Of a stretch of 64,000 nt of DNA, positions 36,916-46,386 are shown in pieces; positions within the stretch are counted from its first letter, which is position 1; each line of letters starts with the position of its first letter. A program made the position numbers and the translations under genes. This stretch comes from Diphasiastrum complanatum (Eukaryota > Streptophyta > Lycopodiopsida > Lycopodiales > Lycopodiaceae), in contig CM055095.1 of NCBI GenBank assembly GCA_029204225.1, positions 68,547,691-68,611,690 of the forward strand, read 5' to 3'. The notes below the pieces were generated by a model. It worked only from the letters and a program-made list of their open reading frames with translations. It was not told the origin of the DNA and ran no database searches.

Positions 36916-39900
36916 GAGTTGGGCGCCCAGCCTCTTCTCTCTTGTTTCTTGTGGAGATTGATTGATAACTAGATCTTGGTGACTTGTCTCTTGCTTTCCT
37001 ACATGGAAGGCTCCAAAAAGTACAAATAAATCTGATTTGGATGGTTTCCTGCCCTCGCTGATGGGACAGCACCCTGGCTAGTCCAAATTTCCCTGATTTG
37101 AAGCCCAAAAAGATCCCAAATTTTGGATTTTTTTCCCAAAACCCTGGTCCTGGTGTGTCCCCTGATCTGGCAGCAAAAACTAATGCTAAAATTTCTAAAA
37201 GTCAAGGGCCAATCTACAGTTTAGCTCCTCCCTGTCCAGCGCTGGATCTACAGTAGAAATCTGCTCCAAAATCTACTTAATTAGTCCCTAATTCCCGCTC
37301 AAAAATCAAGGGGAAATGCTGCTCTGACAGCGCTGGATCTGCTTCAAGCTTCCTGCCCTGAAACCGCTCCAACATCCGGAAATTTTACTCCAAAATCGAA
37401 GTTCAAACCCGATTTGGCAGCGCTGGACCTGTTCTAGAAATCTGATCCAAAATTTACTCTAAAAACGAGTAATCCTACGGATATTTCCGCCATAGATAGC
37501 TGGTTCTCCAGCGCTGACCCTGCTCTATCTATCTCTGAAAATTAGCAAGAGTTGCTATATACTCTGATGGATTTCTCCCCTGCTGAAACTGAGCTCCCAA
37601 AGAAGGAGATGGCTCTGATACCAGTGTAATAGATCCTAACACCACAGTAGGGCAAACACTAACTGATCCACCCAACCTTGCCTACTCCCTGATATGGAGC
37701 AAGCCCCTCTGTCATGCCCATGACTGGTCTCGGGTAGCTTGTCCACGCTAGGGACCGGTAGACCAACAATCCGTAAGTTAATGTATAGTAAATCTACTTT
37801 TTATTCTAACTAGTCTCACCATAAAAGATAAGCTTTCCAAGCACACACTTATGAAGTTTAAACCAGCCAAACAGAGTGAGAATGCTCGCACCTTAAACAC
37901 AATGATCAGCGACCCTGATACCAAATGATAGAAATCCCATCGTTGAAATTGACCAAGGTAAGGACACAAATAGGTCACAAATTCTTTGAAACCTTCATCC
38001 ATAGAGATATGCCATCATGGTCATGCCTGAATCATTGACGGATGATGGCAATGCTTGAATCATTGACACTCGTCAATGATTCAGGCATGACCATGATGGC
38101 ATATCCATTGACATCCCATACCATTGCATCCTAGTGTCAACTTTCGCATGCCTACATCTTGAGGCAAGATATCGTATTGGCCTAACCAAATGAAGTTTTT
38201 CATTCTCCAGGTGAGAATGAATACCAAGCTTATGGAGATCCACCACTACATACAATGTACATAGTACAGGTGGGGTCACTTGTACTATGTACAGGCATGA
38301 CCATGATCCGCCATCATGGTCATGCCTGAATCATTGACACTCGTCAGTCATGTGCATTGCCATGGGTCAATAACAAAGGGTCGTCCTCCACCAATAAAAC
38401 ATTGACACTTGAAGAGAACAAATCTGTTTGCAAGGGACAGTGTTAGAATTCAGTACTAGTCTGCGAGTTCTTAATAATCAGAGATCTGTTGTCGTTTAAT
38501 CTCACGCATCATGGATTGACAACCACTGATTGTGAGCTTCTCTTTGTTGGAGCATTGATGATATCCAACTCTTTCAATGAAGATTGGTTTACTTTCCATT
38601 TTATAACTGCACTGATAACCCATGTAGATTAAGAATACCTCATCCTGCTGGTTCTAAGGTTCAATTCCTAATGCAGTTCGGCTAATGGTTGTGATTCCTT
38701 GTTAACATTTGATTTTCCTTCTAGAAGATTATTTCATGGTGGATTGCTGCCGTCTCTTCAGCTTTGCTGCATCTTTATAATGATTAGTTTGTACTTGTTT
38801 GAATTCGTGATCCTTTAGTTTTCTCTAGACACAGTTTGCTAATACAAGCAGTACTTAAAGTAGAGAGTATGACACAAGCAACACTAGAGAGTGTTGTCAA
38901 GCTCCCAGGCACAGAACAGGCAGATCAATGAAACTTTTTTTAGTACGAGAGGTTGTGCTGTCTTAATCTGAAGGTGGATATGATGTGTCAGGTCAGTCTT
39001 GGAAAAGTGTAAAATTCTCAACATGCATTTTGTCACTAGCAGAGTTCTCAGATGTATGTAGTGAAAAACATGTTGATTCTCGTCATTATATCCTTTGAGT
39101 GCGCGCAGAGTCTCTAGGCCAAGGCTGTGAAAGAAATCAATATTGACAAGAATCAAAATTAAATTACATGGTTTAAACTTTAAATTATGCCTTATAAGCT
39201 TGGGTAAATGCATTTGGAAGCAGGCTATTATGTTTTGGCACAAGCAGCTCTTGCTGGAGCTGCAATCAACTTGGTACTGTACACAACAAGGGTTCTTCAC
39301 TTTGGCAATATCGCAGCGGTGCTGATTGGAACAAACTTCGTTGGAGCGACATATCTTACTTCATTTTTAGGTGGTATTTTTGCTGATGGATACGTGGGCA
39401 GATATCGTGCAGCTGGAATATTTCTTTTAGTATTTTGTCTTGTAAGTCTGTCTAGGACTTTTCTTTATCATGATTAGCTTATCTGTTGCAGTTTGAAAAA
39501 GCATGCTTTTGGTTATTGCCTTGATATAAGCTAAAGATGTTCTCTATGTATACATTTTTGTTATTTCTGCTTTCTTGCAGCTGTGTATGCTAAACAGACT
39601 GTTGAAATTGCAGGGGTTGGTTCTTCTAACCATATCAGCTTCTGTACCATACTTGACTCCTCCCACATGCAGCATGGGTGTTGTACCTTGTAGACCTGCA
39701 TCAATTGGACAGATAACATTTCTCGTTGTGTCACTTGTTTTAATTGCTGTTGGCTATGGTGGGAGTGAACCCTGTGCAATAGTCTTTGGGGCTGACCAGT
39801 TTGATGAAGGAGATGCTGCTGAGCTGATTCAGAAAAGCTCTTATTTCAATTGGCAAGCTCTAGCATATTCCTTAGGCCTTCTAATCGCATCTACTTTCAT

Positions 39901-41558
39901 TGTCTACATTGAAGACAGTTACGGTTATAAGATCGGATTTGCCATCTCCACATTCATAGCAATGGCAAGTGTATGCTGCTTCTTCGCTGGGACCCCTATT
40001 TATCGGTTCCAAAAAGTTCAAGGGAATCCATTCTCTCATGTTTCACGGGTCATTTTAGCAGCAGCTTATAAGTGGAAAGTGCAGCTCCCAGATGACGTTA
40101 ATCTACTCTATGAAGCAAATGATGATGAATCCTCTAGGCAAGCAAACCAAAGGAGGAAGCACACCAAAAATCTCAGGTATTTTAAGTTGTTGCTACTGTC
40201 TAAAGAAATCATGCAAAGTGGTTGGCATATATATAAGGTGGGAACCTTTGGGTCCAGGGTGGGACATAAAAGTAAAAGCTCAAAGGCTGAATTTTCGTTG
40301 TGGTTGAGCTAAAGACACAGATGGCTGTGCTCAAAGTTCTCCCTTTATTTCAGTTCAGTTCAGTTCTAAGTTATCAAAGTTGGAAGAGGGTCTCCCAAGA
40401 TTTTCATGTCTTGCACGGGTGTCCACGACCAGGAGATCTGCACCCCATAGATTAGTATCACTTTGGACGATCTGGAAGTCAGATGTTCAAATTGACACTT
40501 GCAGAAAGAAACCGTTTATTGTTTATTGTTAGTGCAAATGGTCAAGAATTTCAGAAATTTTTTTTTTAAAGAAGAGAAACCTTTGACAAGACACGCAGAT
40601 GAGTATCTCCTTGGCATTAGTGTTTTTTTTCAACGTCTAGAGTTAAAGAGGAACATTTCTCCAACAAACATATAGTCAATTGATGCTGATTATGTCTTTT
40701 GGCAACAGGTTCCTTGATAAAGCAGCAACCATCACAGAAGAGGGCATTGCTGTCGAAAGTGAGCAGAGTCCGTGGCATTTGTGTACTGTCACGCAAGTTG
40801 AGGATGTTAAAAGTCTTCTCAATCTCATCCCAGCCTCTGTATCAACTTTGATATACTGTATAGTGCATATACAAATCTTCACACTGTTTGTAACGCAAGG
40901 AATAAGTTTGGATCAGCATTTTGGCAACTTTCTAGTGCCTCCAGCATCCTTAATTACTTTCAACACTCTAACTTCTGTGCTATTTACAGCTGCTTATGAA
41001 TTTGCATTGATGCCATTGATTCGAAGATTTTCTAGCACAGGCCAAGGCTTGACAACTGTAACTAGGATCATTGTTGGGCTGGGAGTGTCAGTAGTAGCAA
41101 TGTTAGTCGCTTCCCTTGTCGAACGAAAGCGACTGGCAGTTGTAGAAAAGTATGATCTCTTTGATAAACTTCAAGTTCCAATGAGCATCTTCTGGCAAAT
41201 CCCCCAATATGTTCTTGTAGGCTTGTCTGAGGTTTTTGCTTATGTAGGGTTGACAGAGTTTTATTATGTGGAATCACCTGATGCCCTTCGAGGAGCTGGT
41301 GCTTGTTTCTTCCTGGTGTGGGTAGCTTTAGGCAGTTTTCTAAGTGGTCTTTCTGTAACATTTGTAACTTGGTTGACAAGCAATGATGGACAACCTGGCT
41401 GGATAGCTAATAATCTAAACAGAGGCCACCTGGATTATTTCTTCTTACTCCTGGCAGCTCTCAGTGCCGTGAATGTTCTCTATACATCAGTATGCGTCCA
41501 TACAGGTAAAGAATTGCAAGAATCATTTGCCAACTATCAAGAAGAAGACCAGCCGTGA
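24910..41558 (+). CDS. NPF: NPF (NRT1/PTR) family transporter gene, five exons
   Basis: Exons 24910-24924, 25086-25236, 39224-39441, 39614-40176 and 40709-41558 join in phase to 598 codons, normal for this family of 12-helix membrane transporters of nitrate, peptides and hormones. All introns start GT and end AG. Family marks: [10 protein letters not shown] before TM1, [49 protein letters not shown], the central loop ending [28 protein letters not shown] and a final [18 protein letters not shown]. The intron sites after FYIL and after [14 protein letters not shown] are where NPF introns usually fall. The TM1 ExxER proton motif is replaced by Y58-V-L-A61-Q62, and the TM4 Lys position is Glu180. 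It most resembles NPF members that also lack ExxER (NPF7-like), but subfamily and substrate cannot be set from sequence alone. No inactivating change is visible in the exons. Confidence 0.88.
25086..25236 (+). CDS. NPF: NPF exon 2
   Basis: It begins after GGGTTGCAG with [19 protein letters not shown] and ends at [10 protein letters not shown] plus one base before GTAATG. The glycine pair and hydrophobic run are the usual NPF lead-in to TM1. Intron 2 follows in phase 1. Confidence 0.85.
26380..27720 (+). pseudogene. copia-H RT/RNase H remnant in NPF intron
   Basis: Plus-strand copia 3' end in several frames. DDKILIG (from the YVDD box), [26 protein letters not shown] and [15 protein letters not shown] are followed by the solo LTR at 26837-27284. 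Then come [27 protein letters not shown]-like sequence and TKHIDAI. It is badly decayed. Confidence 0.75.
26837..27284 (-). repeat. solo LTR, family X, copy 1
   Basis: This 448-bp block runs from TGTAGGAAAGC to ATTTCTAACA with the target duplication AATTT at 26832-26836 and 27285-27289. It splits copia-H RNase H. It is the reverse complement of the copy at 36530-37003, including its AG-rich microsatellite (26930-26943). Confidence 0.9.
27816..28015 (+). repeat. repeat shared with 38144-38380
   Basis: CATACCTACATCTTAAGGCA and the following bases through ACATAGTACAGGTGGG and GGGTCAATAACAAAG recur in the same orientation at 38144-38380, where extra hairpin sequence is inserted. The element type is unknown. 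Confidence 0.65.
28330..29291 (-). pseudogene. gypsy-F, downstream part (gag and integrase end)
   Basis: Minus strand. Integrase C-terminal sequence lies at 28330-28750 ([12 protein letters not shown], then in another frame [20 protein letters not shown] and VFHIRRLK). Gag sequence lies at 28900-29240 ([20 protein letters not shown]). Protease to mid-integrase is missing between them, so the element suffered a large internal deletion before gypsy-G was inserted at 29292. Confidence 0.65.
29292..29649 (-). repeat. gypsy-G 3' LTR
   Basis: Runs TGTTATAGATCC to CTCGTAACA. A 71-codon plus-strand frame inside it recurs in the other LTR and is an LTR by-product. Confidence 0.9.
29650..30980 (-). 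pseudogene. gypsy-G integrase with chromodomain
   Basis: A 330-codon frame (29748-30740) holds the integrase core. Asp18 is in [11 protein letters not shown], Asp79 in IVSDRDSKF and Glu115 in TDGQTERVN; Asp79 and Glu115 are 35 residues apart, as in D,D-35-E. The usual C-terminal domain follows ([33 protein letters not shown]). A chromodomain starts with REYLVKWND, where a TAG stop interrupts it; [20 protein letters not shown] continues beyond it to 29660. The zinc-binding N-terminus ([18 protein letters not shown]) is in another frame at 30750-30900. The enzyme inserts element cDNA; this copy is broken by one stop and one frameshift. Confidence 0.88.
30914..31440 (-). pseudogene. gypsy-G internal deletion junction, RT missing
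   Basis: Sequence matching gypsy-H 35070-35165 (ahead of integrase) runs directly at about 31260 into sequence matching gypsy-H 36361 onward (between protease and RT). The roughly 1.2 kb that in gypsy-H encodes RT and RNase H is absent. A 101-codon frame (30914-31219) spans the connector region before integrase. The junction has only a few bases of shared sequence. Confidence 0.75.
31456..31857 (-). pseudogene. gypsy-G protease
   Basis: A 133-codon frame encodes a retropepsin-like domain. It starts [19 protein letters not shown], where chromoviruses normally have LVDSGATHNF, so the catalytic Asp is replaced by Asn. Later [19 protein letters not shown] matches the conserved D-x-x-LG-x-DWL motif. 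It is probably inactive. Confidence 0.8.
31870..32872 (-). pseudogene. gypsy-G gag
   Basis: Gag is split over three frames: 32582-32872 ([30 protein letters not shown]), 32240-32470 ([34 protein letters not shown]) and 31870-32301. The last has the zinc knuckle [14 protein letters not shown] (C-x2-C-x4-H-x4-C) near residue 63. It is a typical plant chromovirus Gag with a couple of frameshifts. Confidence 0.8.
32880..33844 (-). other. gypsy-G leader
   Basis: The non-coding stretch between gag and the primer site. Several short frames on both strands do not resemble proteins. It is similar in kind to the leader of gypsy-H (37009-37610). Confidence 0.6.
33845..33856 (-). other. gypsy-G primer binding site, tRNA-iMet type
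   Basis: Plus-strand GGCTCTGATACCA is the complement of TGGTATCAGAGCC, one base from the 5' LTR at 33858. Confidence 0.85.
33858..34215 (-). repeat. gypsy-G 5' LTR
   Basis: 358 bp, the same length as the 3' LTR. About 11 differences are counted by eye, nine of them transitions. Confidence 0.9.
34221..35060 (-). pseudogene. gypsy-F, upstream part (gag start and leader)
   Basis: The Gag N-terminus is at 34523-34717 ([20 protein letters not shown], then [12 protein letters not shown]). Further Gag sequence at 34221-34340 continues across gypsy-G into 29240. 34720-35060 is AT-rich leader or LTR sequence with no gene. Confidence 0.65.
35070..36529 (-). pseudogene. gypsy-H RT and RNase H
   Basis: Minus-strand chromovirus sequence closely related to gypsy-G. 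The RT N-terminus is at 36060-36490 ([20 protein letters not shown], then [20 protein letters not shown] and [15 protein letters not shown]). The catalytic box [12 protein letters not shown] and [15 protein letters not shown] are at 35646-35996. The RNase H end is at 35176-35382 ([26 protein letters not shown]). Stops and shifts separate them. It has no integrase, and gag-protease is absent upstream. Confidence 0.85.
36530..37003 (+). repeat. solo LTR, family X, copy 2
   Basis: This 474-bp block runs from TGTTAGAAATAA to TTTCCTACA with the target duplication TGGAA at 36525-36529 and 37004-37008. It is in inverted orientation to copy 1 at 26837-27284 and contains a CT microsatellite of about 46 bases at 36868-36913. 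Confidence 0.92.
37009..37715 (-). repeat. gypsy-H leader, primer site and truncated 5' LTR
   Basis: Leader-like sequence with repeated CAGCGCTGGA-type strings leads to GGCTCTGATACCA (37612-37624, iMet primer site). It is followed by the first roughly 85 bases of a gypsy-G-type LTR (AATAGATCCTAACACCACAG), which stops near 37713. A second primer-site-like CCTGATACCA occurs at 37914-37923 in unrelated sequence. Confidence 0.7.
38006..38345. repeat. cluster of long perfect hairpins
   Basis: Arms 38006-38040 and 38071-38105 are a perfect 35-bp inverted repeat with a 30-base loop. Arms 38256-38272 and 38277-38293 pair at 16 of 17. Arms 38292-38307 and 38313-38328 are a perfect 16-bp inverted repeat with loop CCGCC, and reuse CAGGCATGACCATGAT from the first hairpin. 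All lie in NPF intron 2, transcribed as part of the pre-mRNA. Confidence 0.85.
39224..39441 (+). CDS. NPF: NPF exon 3
   Basis: 218 bp. It encodes [20 protein letters not shown] and [16 protein letters not shown] through [15 protein letters not shown] (TM1 to TM3) before the donor GTAAGT. The preceding AAGCAG offers two acceptors three bases apart; the downstream one gives a gap-free family alignment. Confidence 0.87.
39614..40176 (+). CDS. NPF: NPF exon 4
   Basis: It begins [19 protein letters not shown] and runs through TM4-TM6 ([37 protein letters not shown]) into the central loop. It ends with NLR split in phase 2 before GTATTT. An in-frame acceptor 33 bases upstream (39580) would add 11 residues not seen in the family. 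Confidence 0.87.
40709..41558 (+). CDS. NPF: NPF exon 5
   Basis: It starts by completing Arg, then FLDKAAT, and carries TM7-TM12 with [20 protein letters not shown] and the C-terminal tail EEDQP before TGA. The exon is uninterrupted over 283 codons, far longer than chance. Confidence 0.92.
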
Positions 41559-42145
41559 AGATCAATTTATCTTCTAGTTTGGAACTGATTGTTTGCTGCT
41601 CTTAGATGACAGCATCAGTATACTGTGTAGCCCTTCAGATGGGACAGTATCCCAGGTATTTTGGAGCTTGCAAAACTCGGGAGTGTCTGGTTATCAATGA
41701 GGTGTAATATTGCCGATTGTATGTGGAGATATTTTAGGAATCTGATCGTGGGAGATAACAAAATCAGATTCCTCCTAATGCTTTTGATGATTCTGGCCTC
41801 TTTTTGCTTTTGGTGGTTTCTATTTGCAAACTCTTTCTAAAGTGCTGTTCAATGAACCTGGAACTTCTTAAATAATTCTAATTCCTTACCAGACCTACTT
41901 TGCATATAATGTCTTGCTAAACTTTAAAGTTCACAATGCCGTGAAGATGGCGTTGTCACCATTCTTATTAGATTGTTTAATCCAATTAGGCTGTATCAGC
42001 TGAAATCATCATGAATGACTAGTCTCGCCTTCACCTTTGGAAAAGTTGGTCTTTACACAAATGGAATCTAATGTGAACTTGTAAGTCCAGGAAGTAACAC
42101 ACACAACTGTTATCAGCTGATTTTGAAGTAGGATATTCATACCAC
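41559..42145 (+). other. NPF 3' flank and UTR
   Basis: No coding sequence. AATAAT-type hexamers near 41871 and the AT-rich run after it are candidates for poly(A) signals, but none is certain. Confidence 0.4.
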
Positions 42146-42150
42146 ATGTA

Positions 42151-42653
42151 TAAAACCTATAAACTAAAGCTAAAAAAAAAGTTTGATATGCGAGAATTTT
42201 TATTATTATTTTGCTTTCTACATAGTACTTTAAGTTAATGTAATTTTCTAGTTTGTTTTATGTCTCCTATTGTTGTGTGCTTGGATCATATGAATCTTAG
42301 ATGATGGCTTGTTTCATTTAAAATCAATTGGAGAGACACACAACTAGAAAACTGCAATAACTTTATTTATTTTTTATAAGTTATTACGATTGGGGCTCTA
42401 ATAGAGACCAACCCTTCTAGCTTAGCAACATAAAGAGAAAAAGATGTGCATACCTAATCATTACCACTTTTATTTTCTTAATGATTAATATCCAAAACAT
42501 TACTCTGCTGCTCATGGAACAAACCTCTATGCTAGCATGCATGTTTTAGATTTAACTTGAAAATCGTATAAAGTTGAAGTACTACGTACAAAGCAAACTA
42601 AATCTTTTTTCTCACATAAAGCTTTTTTTTTCATCTTTAGTTTATAGGTTTTA
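42151..42653. mobile_element. MITE-like element with 19-bp perfect terminal repeats
   Basis: TAAAACCTATAAACTAAAG at 42151-42169 is repeated inverted at 42635-42653, and both ends are flanked by TGTA. The 503-bp interior is AT-rich with no frame. These are marks of a small non-autonomous DNA transposon; the superfamily is not clear. Confidence 0.55.
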
Positions 42654-42699
42654 TGTAAAACTTAGTTCTCTAGAACTCAAACTCATCTCTACTTAAAGA

Positions 42700-43502
<803 letters not shown>

Positions 43503-43582
43503 CCGTGAGAACTGTGAGTGAGAGAGAGGAACCGTGAGTGAGAGAGAGATAGAGCCGTGAGAATCGAAGCTCTATCCGAAGA

Positions 43583-44672
43583 CAGTCTGCATATTTACAT
43601 GTAAAATAAGACAGACGAATAAAATGCGACTGTCTGCATAAATACAAGTAAATTTTCACAAGCGAAAAAGACAAAAAACGTGACACTATGTTTTTACACG
43701 TGATTTGTGATAGGCAAAAAAGACGACACTGCCCTATAAATGCAATAGGTGCCCTTATAGAAAAGCGAAGGAACCCTGTAAATCAAATCTGGAGGCATTT
43801 GTCAGAGTGTCATATTTTTTGCATCTTCACCAACGTTCGTTTCAGCGAATGCTGACGTCGTGGCCTTTTCACGCTCATCCCATGCAACTGTGCAAACAGA
43901 TTTGACAACGACAACATCCACCCATGATCTCCCACAGACAGCACATCCACTTTGTACTTTCTTCATCTGCACACTTGTAAAATTATGTATATATATTGGA
44001 TACCATCTGCGTATCCAGTGTGTGTGAAAATAAGAGCATCAGAAGCTTATCAGAGATAGACGAAGTAGATGTTTTCGCGCATCGATTCTTTGTATTGTCA
44101 GTAATAGGTTTATTCCTTTTACAGATTGGATTAGCTTTGTGGAACACACAGTTTCGTCTGCTATTGTCTTGTGCTCACCAACATTATTGACCTGTATATT
44201 TTGTTATACTTAATCTGATTTGCGTTCAGATTTTGGTCAATATTGCTATGCTTTTCTACATTCTATCTAACTCTCTTATTGCTTAATCTGGTAGTCTGTT
44301 CTTAGCGAATTATTATTAGTCTAGCTGTTCGCGACTAATATTTAGTCTTGCCTTTCGCGACTGATTATTAGTTGAGCTCAGTCTAGCTCTTCGCGAATTA
44401 TTCGCGACTAATAATTTGTCTACCTCTTCGCGAAAAATTATCTTTCAGATGTTTTGTTGCTTAATGTTTGGCTACGTAATCAGATCAAACGTGATTTCTA
44501 TCACTAACGTTCTGTTCGTGTCTGATAGGCGTAGTCATGCTTAGGGAAAGAGAGATAGCTCATTCCGCTGCGCACGAATACTTTCTGTTCGAGTTCGTTT
44601 CTTTTTCGGGTTTCAAGTGCGCTTCTTTTCGAGCTCTTTTCATTTTCTCTCTCAAACACCCTCTTTTTGCCA
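43583..44672 (+). repeat. copia LTR family Y, copy 1
   Basis: It matches 50231-51385 over nearly its whole length, from CAGTCTGCATATTTA through GGCGTAGTCATGCTTAGGGA to a C-rich end. No primer site follows it, so it is probably a solo LTR or a broken end. It contains several TTCGCGAA and TTCGCGACT palindromic motifs (44300-44440). Confidence 0.7.
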
Positions 44673-46290
44673 TGTGGTGGTGCAATGCCCATCTAATGGA
44701 GATGGGCAATAATAGCACTCTTTTTTCAAAATAATGCTATCACGTTATCAACAAACATGATATCGTTCAACAATGATCTTTTGCTTAATGATATCACGTT
44801 TGTTGATGTAAAGGATAATGCCTTTTAGCAATGTATTAGGATCATTACTCTATGGAACATTTGGCTAGATAGGAATAGTAGAAAACTTGGGAATGGTGAT
44901 TTTATCATCTCCCCTCTACTCTTTAAAGAGGAGGATAAAGTTTTGCTTCTTTAAGCTTTGTGGTTTCTATGTATTTTGTTAAAAGTCTATAATCTATGGT
45001 CAACTTTTCGAGAGAAAAAAAATAATGCTATCATTGCCCACCCTTAGATCCGTGGGCCACGACCACTGCCCACAGCATTGGTGTGGAATACACTCTCCCA
45101 TGAAGATGTACTTTGGTTTTAGCTATTTAGGGCCCATGTACTTTGGTTTGAGCTATTTAGGGCCTATAGGCACATGATTATAACTAATGCACCCTTGTTA
45201 CTAGCTACTTGAGGCTGCCATGTTTTCAAGCCTTCCTAGCCCTTCATAATCAATTTTTCCTCATAGAAAGGCATTTTATTTTAGCATTTCGAGTTGAAAG
45301 TGGTTAATCTTAAAAATCCTTATAACATGCTTCAAATTTAGTGAAATCCTTACTAATGAAATTCATATTTGTTTTACGCCTTTCACCAAGAAAGTATATA
45401 CTTGCCTTAAAAAACATAGGTCTAAGTACATAACATGAGGATGACGATGTAAGATCATAGCCACAACCATGCACCTAATAGCTATTTAAGACTTATATTA
45501 GTATGACATGTTATATTTACTTTTCTCAATTGATTCTCTAGGGCCTTTGCTTATACTACCAACAATACCAAGTTTTCTTGGACCCAAAATAGGTAATTTT
45601 TACCTCTATCAAAAGTTTTGATGTGATTACCTTTAGTTAGAAACTTAAGCAAATACAATAGATTTCTCATCAACACATGATGTGGATGAATACATATAAG
45701 AAGCAAAACTTCAAAGTGACCCCTCAACCTCTAAATCAATAAACATCCAAACATAAGTCTATATATAGATCATTCAAACCTCGATGTGTCTTGAAATGTC
45801 ACACCCCCAATCAATGTACTTACAAACAAAATAACATACATGAATCATTCAAGCCTCAATGACTTGAAATGTCACATTATGAAGAGACTTGTTATGAGGA
45901 GATGTGGTGCACCTAATCCATTGGCTCTATGCTTACAAAAAACAAGGGCTCCACCACAGGTAATCAAATTGCACATGCATTTGCATCAAACCAACTTACT
46001 AGTATAAATGGGTGTGCGGCAATTGCATGCAACCAACCTCTCCAGATATTAAGAGCTAGCCGCCAAAATCTGATAATATAAAAAGGTTCCATGGGTCCCA
46101 ATGAAACACGACTTTGATTGATATTTCTAGAGTTCCATCATCCGTCTTCTTTGGCTTGTTAAATCAGCTGATAGCATTCCTTTTACGAATTCCGCTGACA
46201 TATTATAATCCTTGAAAGAACGAATTCATATGTTTTTTTGATTTGTAGTACGATATCCCTAGATAAAACCTTAATTAACTATTCAACGGG
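44673..46290. other. gene-free stretch
   Basis: No domain recognised. It contains an inverted repeat (44747-44763 and 44791-44807, 16 of 17 paired) and a doubled unit TGTACTTTGGTTTTAGCTAT at 45110-45175. Confidence 0.4.
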
Positions 46291-46341
46291 TCCTTAAACC
46301 GTGTTTAACAAGAGAGAGAGAGACGGAGAGTGAGTGAGTAC

Positions 46342-46380
46342 ATGGCGAAAGAGGAAGAGATCTCTAGCAACAGGATCTGA
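46342..46380 (+). CDS. upstream ORF of 12 codons before the LRR gene
   Basis: An ATG at 46342 opens MAKEEEISSNRI and stops at 46378-46380, seven bases before the main ATG at 46387. It would be translated first by a scanning ribosome if the transcript starts upstream, and could lower translation of the LRR protein. Whether it is in the transcript is not shown. Confidence 0.4.
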   Translation: MAKEEEISSNRI

Positions 46381-46386
46381 GCTGCA

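Larger units (their letters stand above)
25237..39223 (+). other. NPF intron 2, about 14 kb, filled with transposons
   Basis: Its donor is GTAATG and its acceptor is the tandem AAG-CAG. Inside are a copia remnant (26380-27720), gypsy-F, gypsy-G and gypsy-H, two solo LTRs and a hairpin cluster. 25237-26380, 27721-28330 and 38381-39220 show no gene or element I can name. The two halves of the gene agree in phase, order and family alignment across it. Confidence 0.8.
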
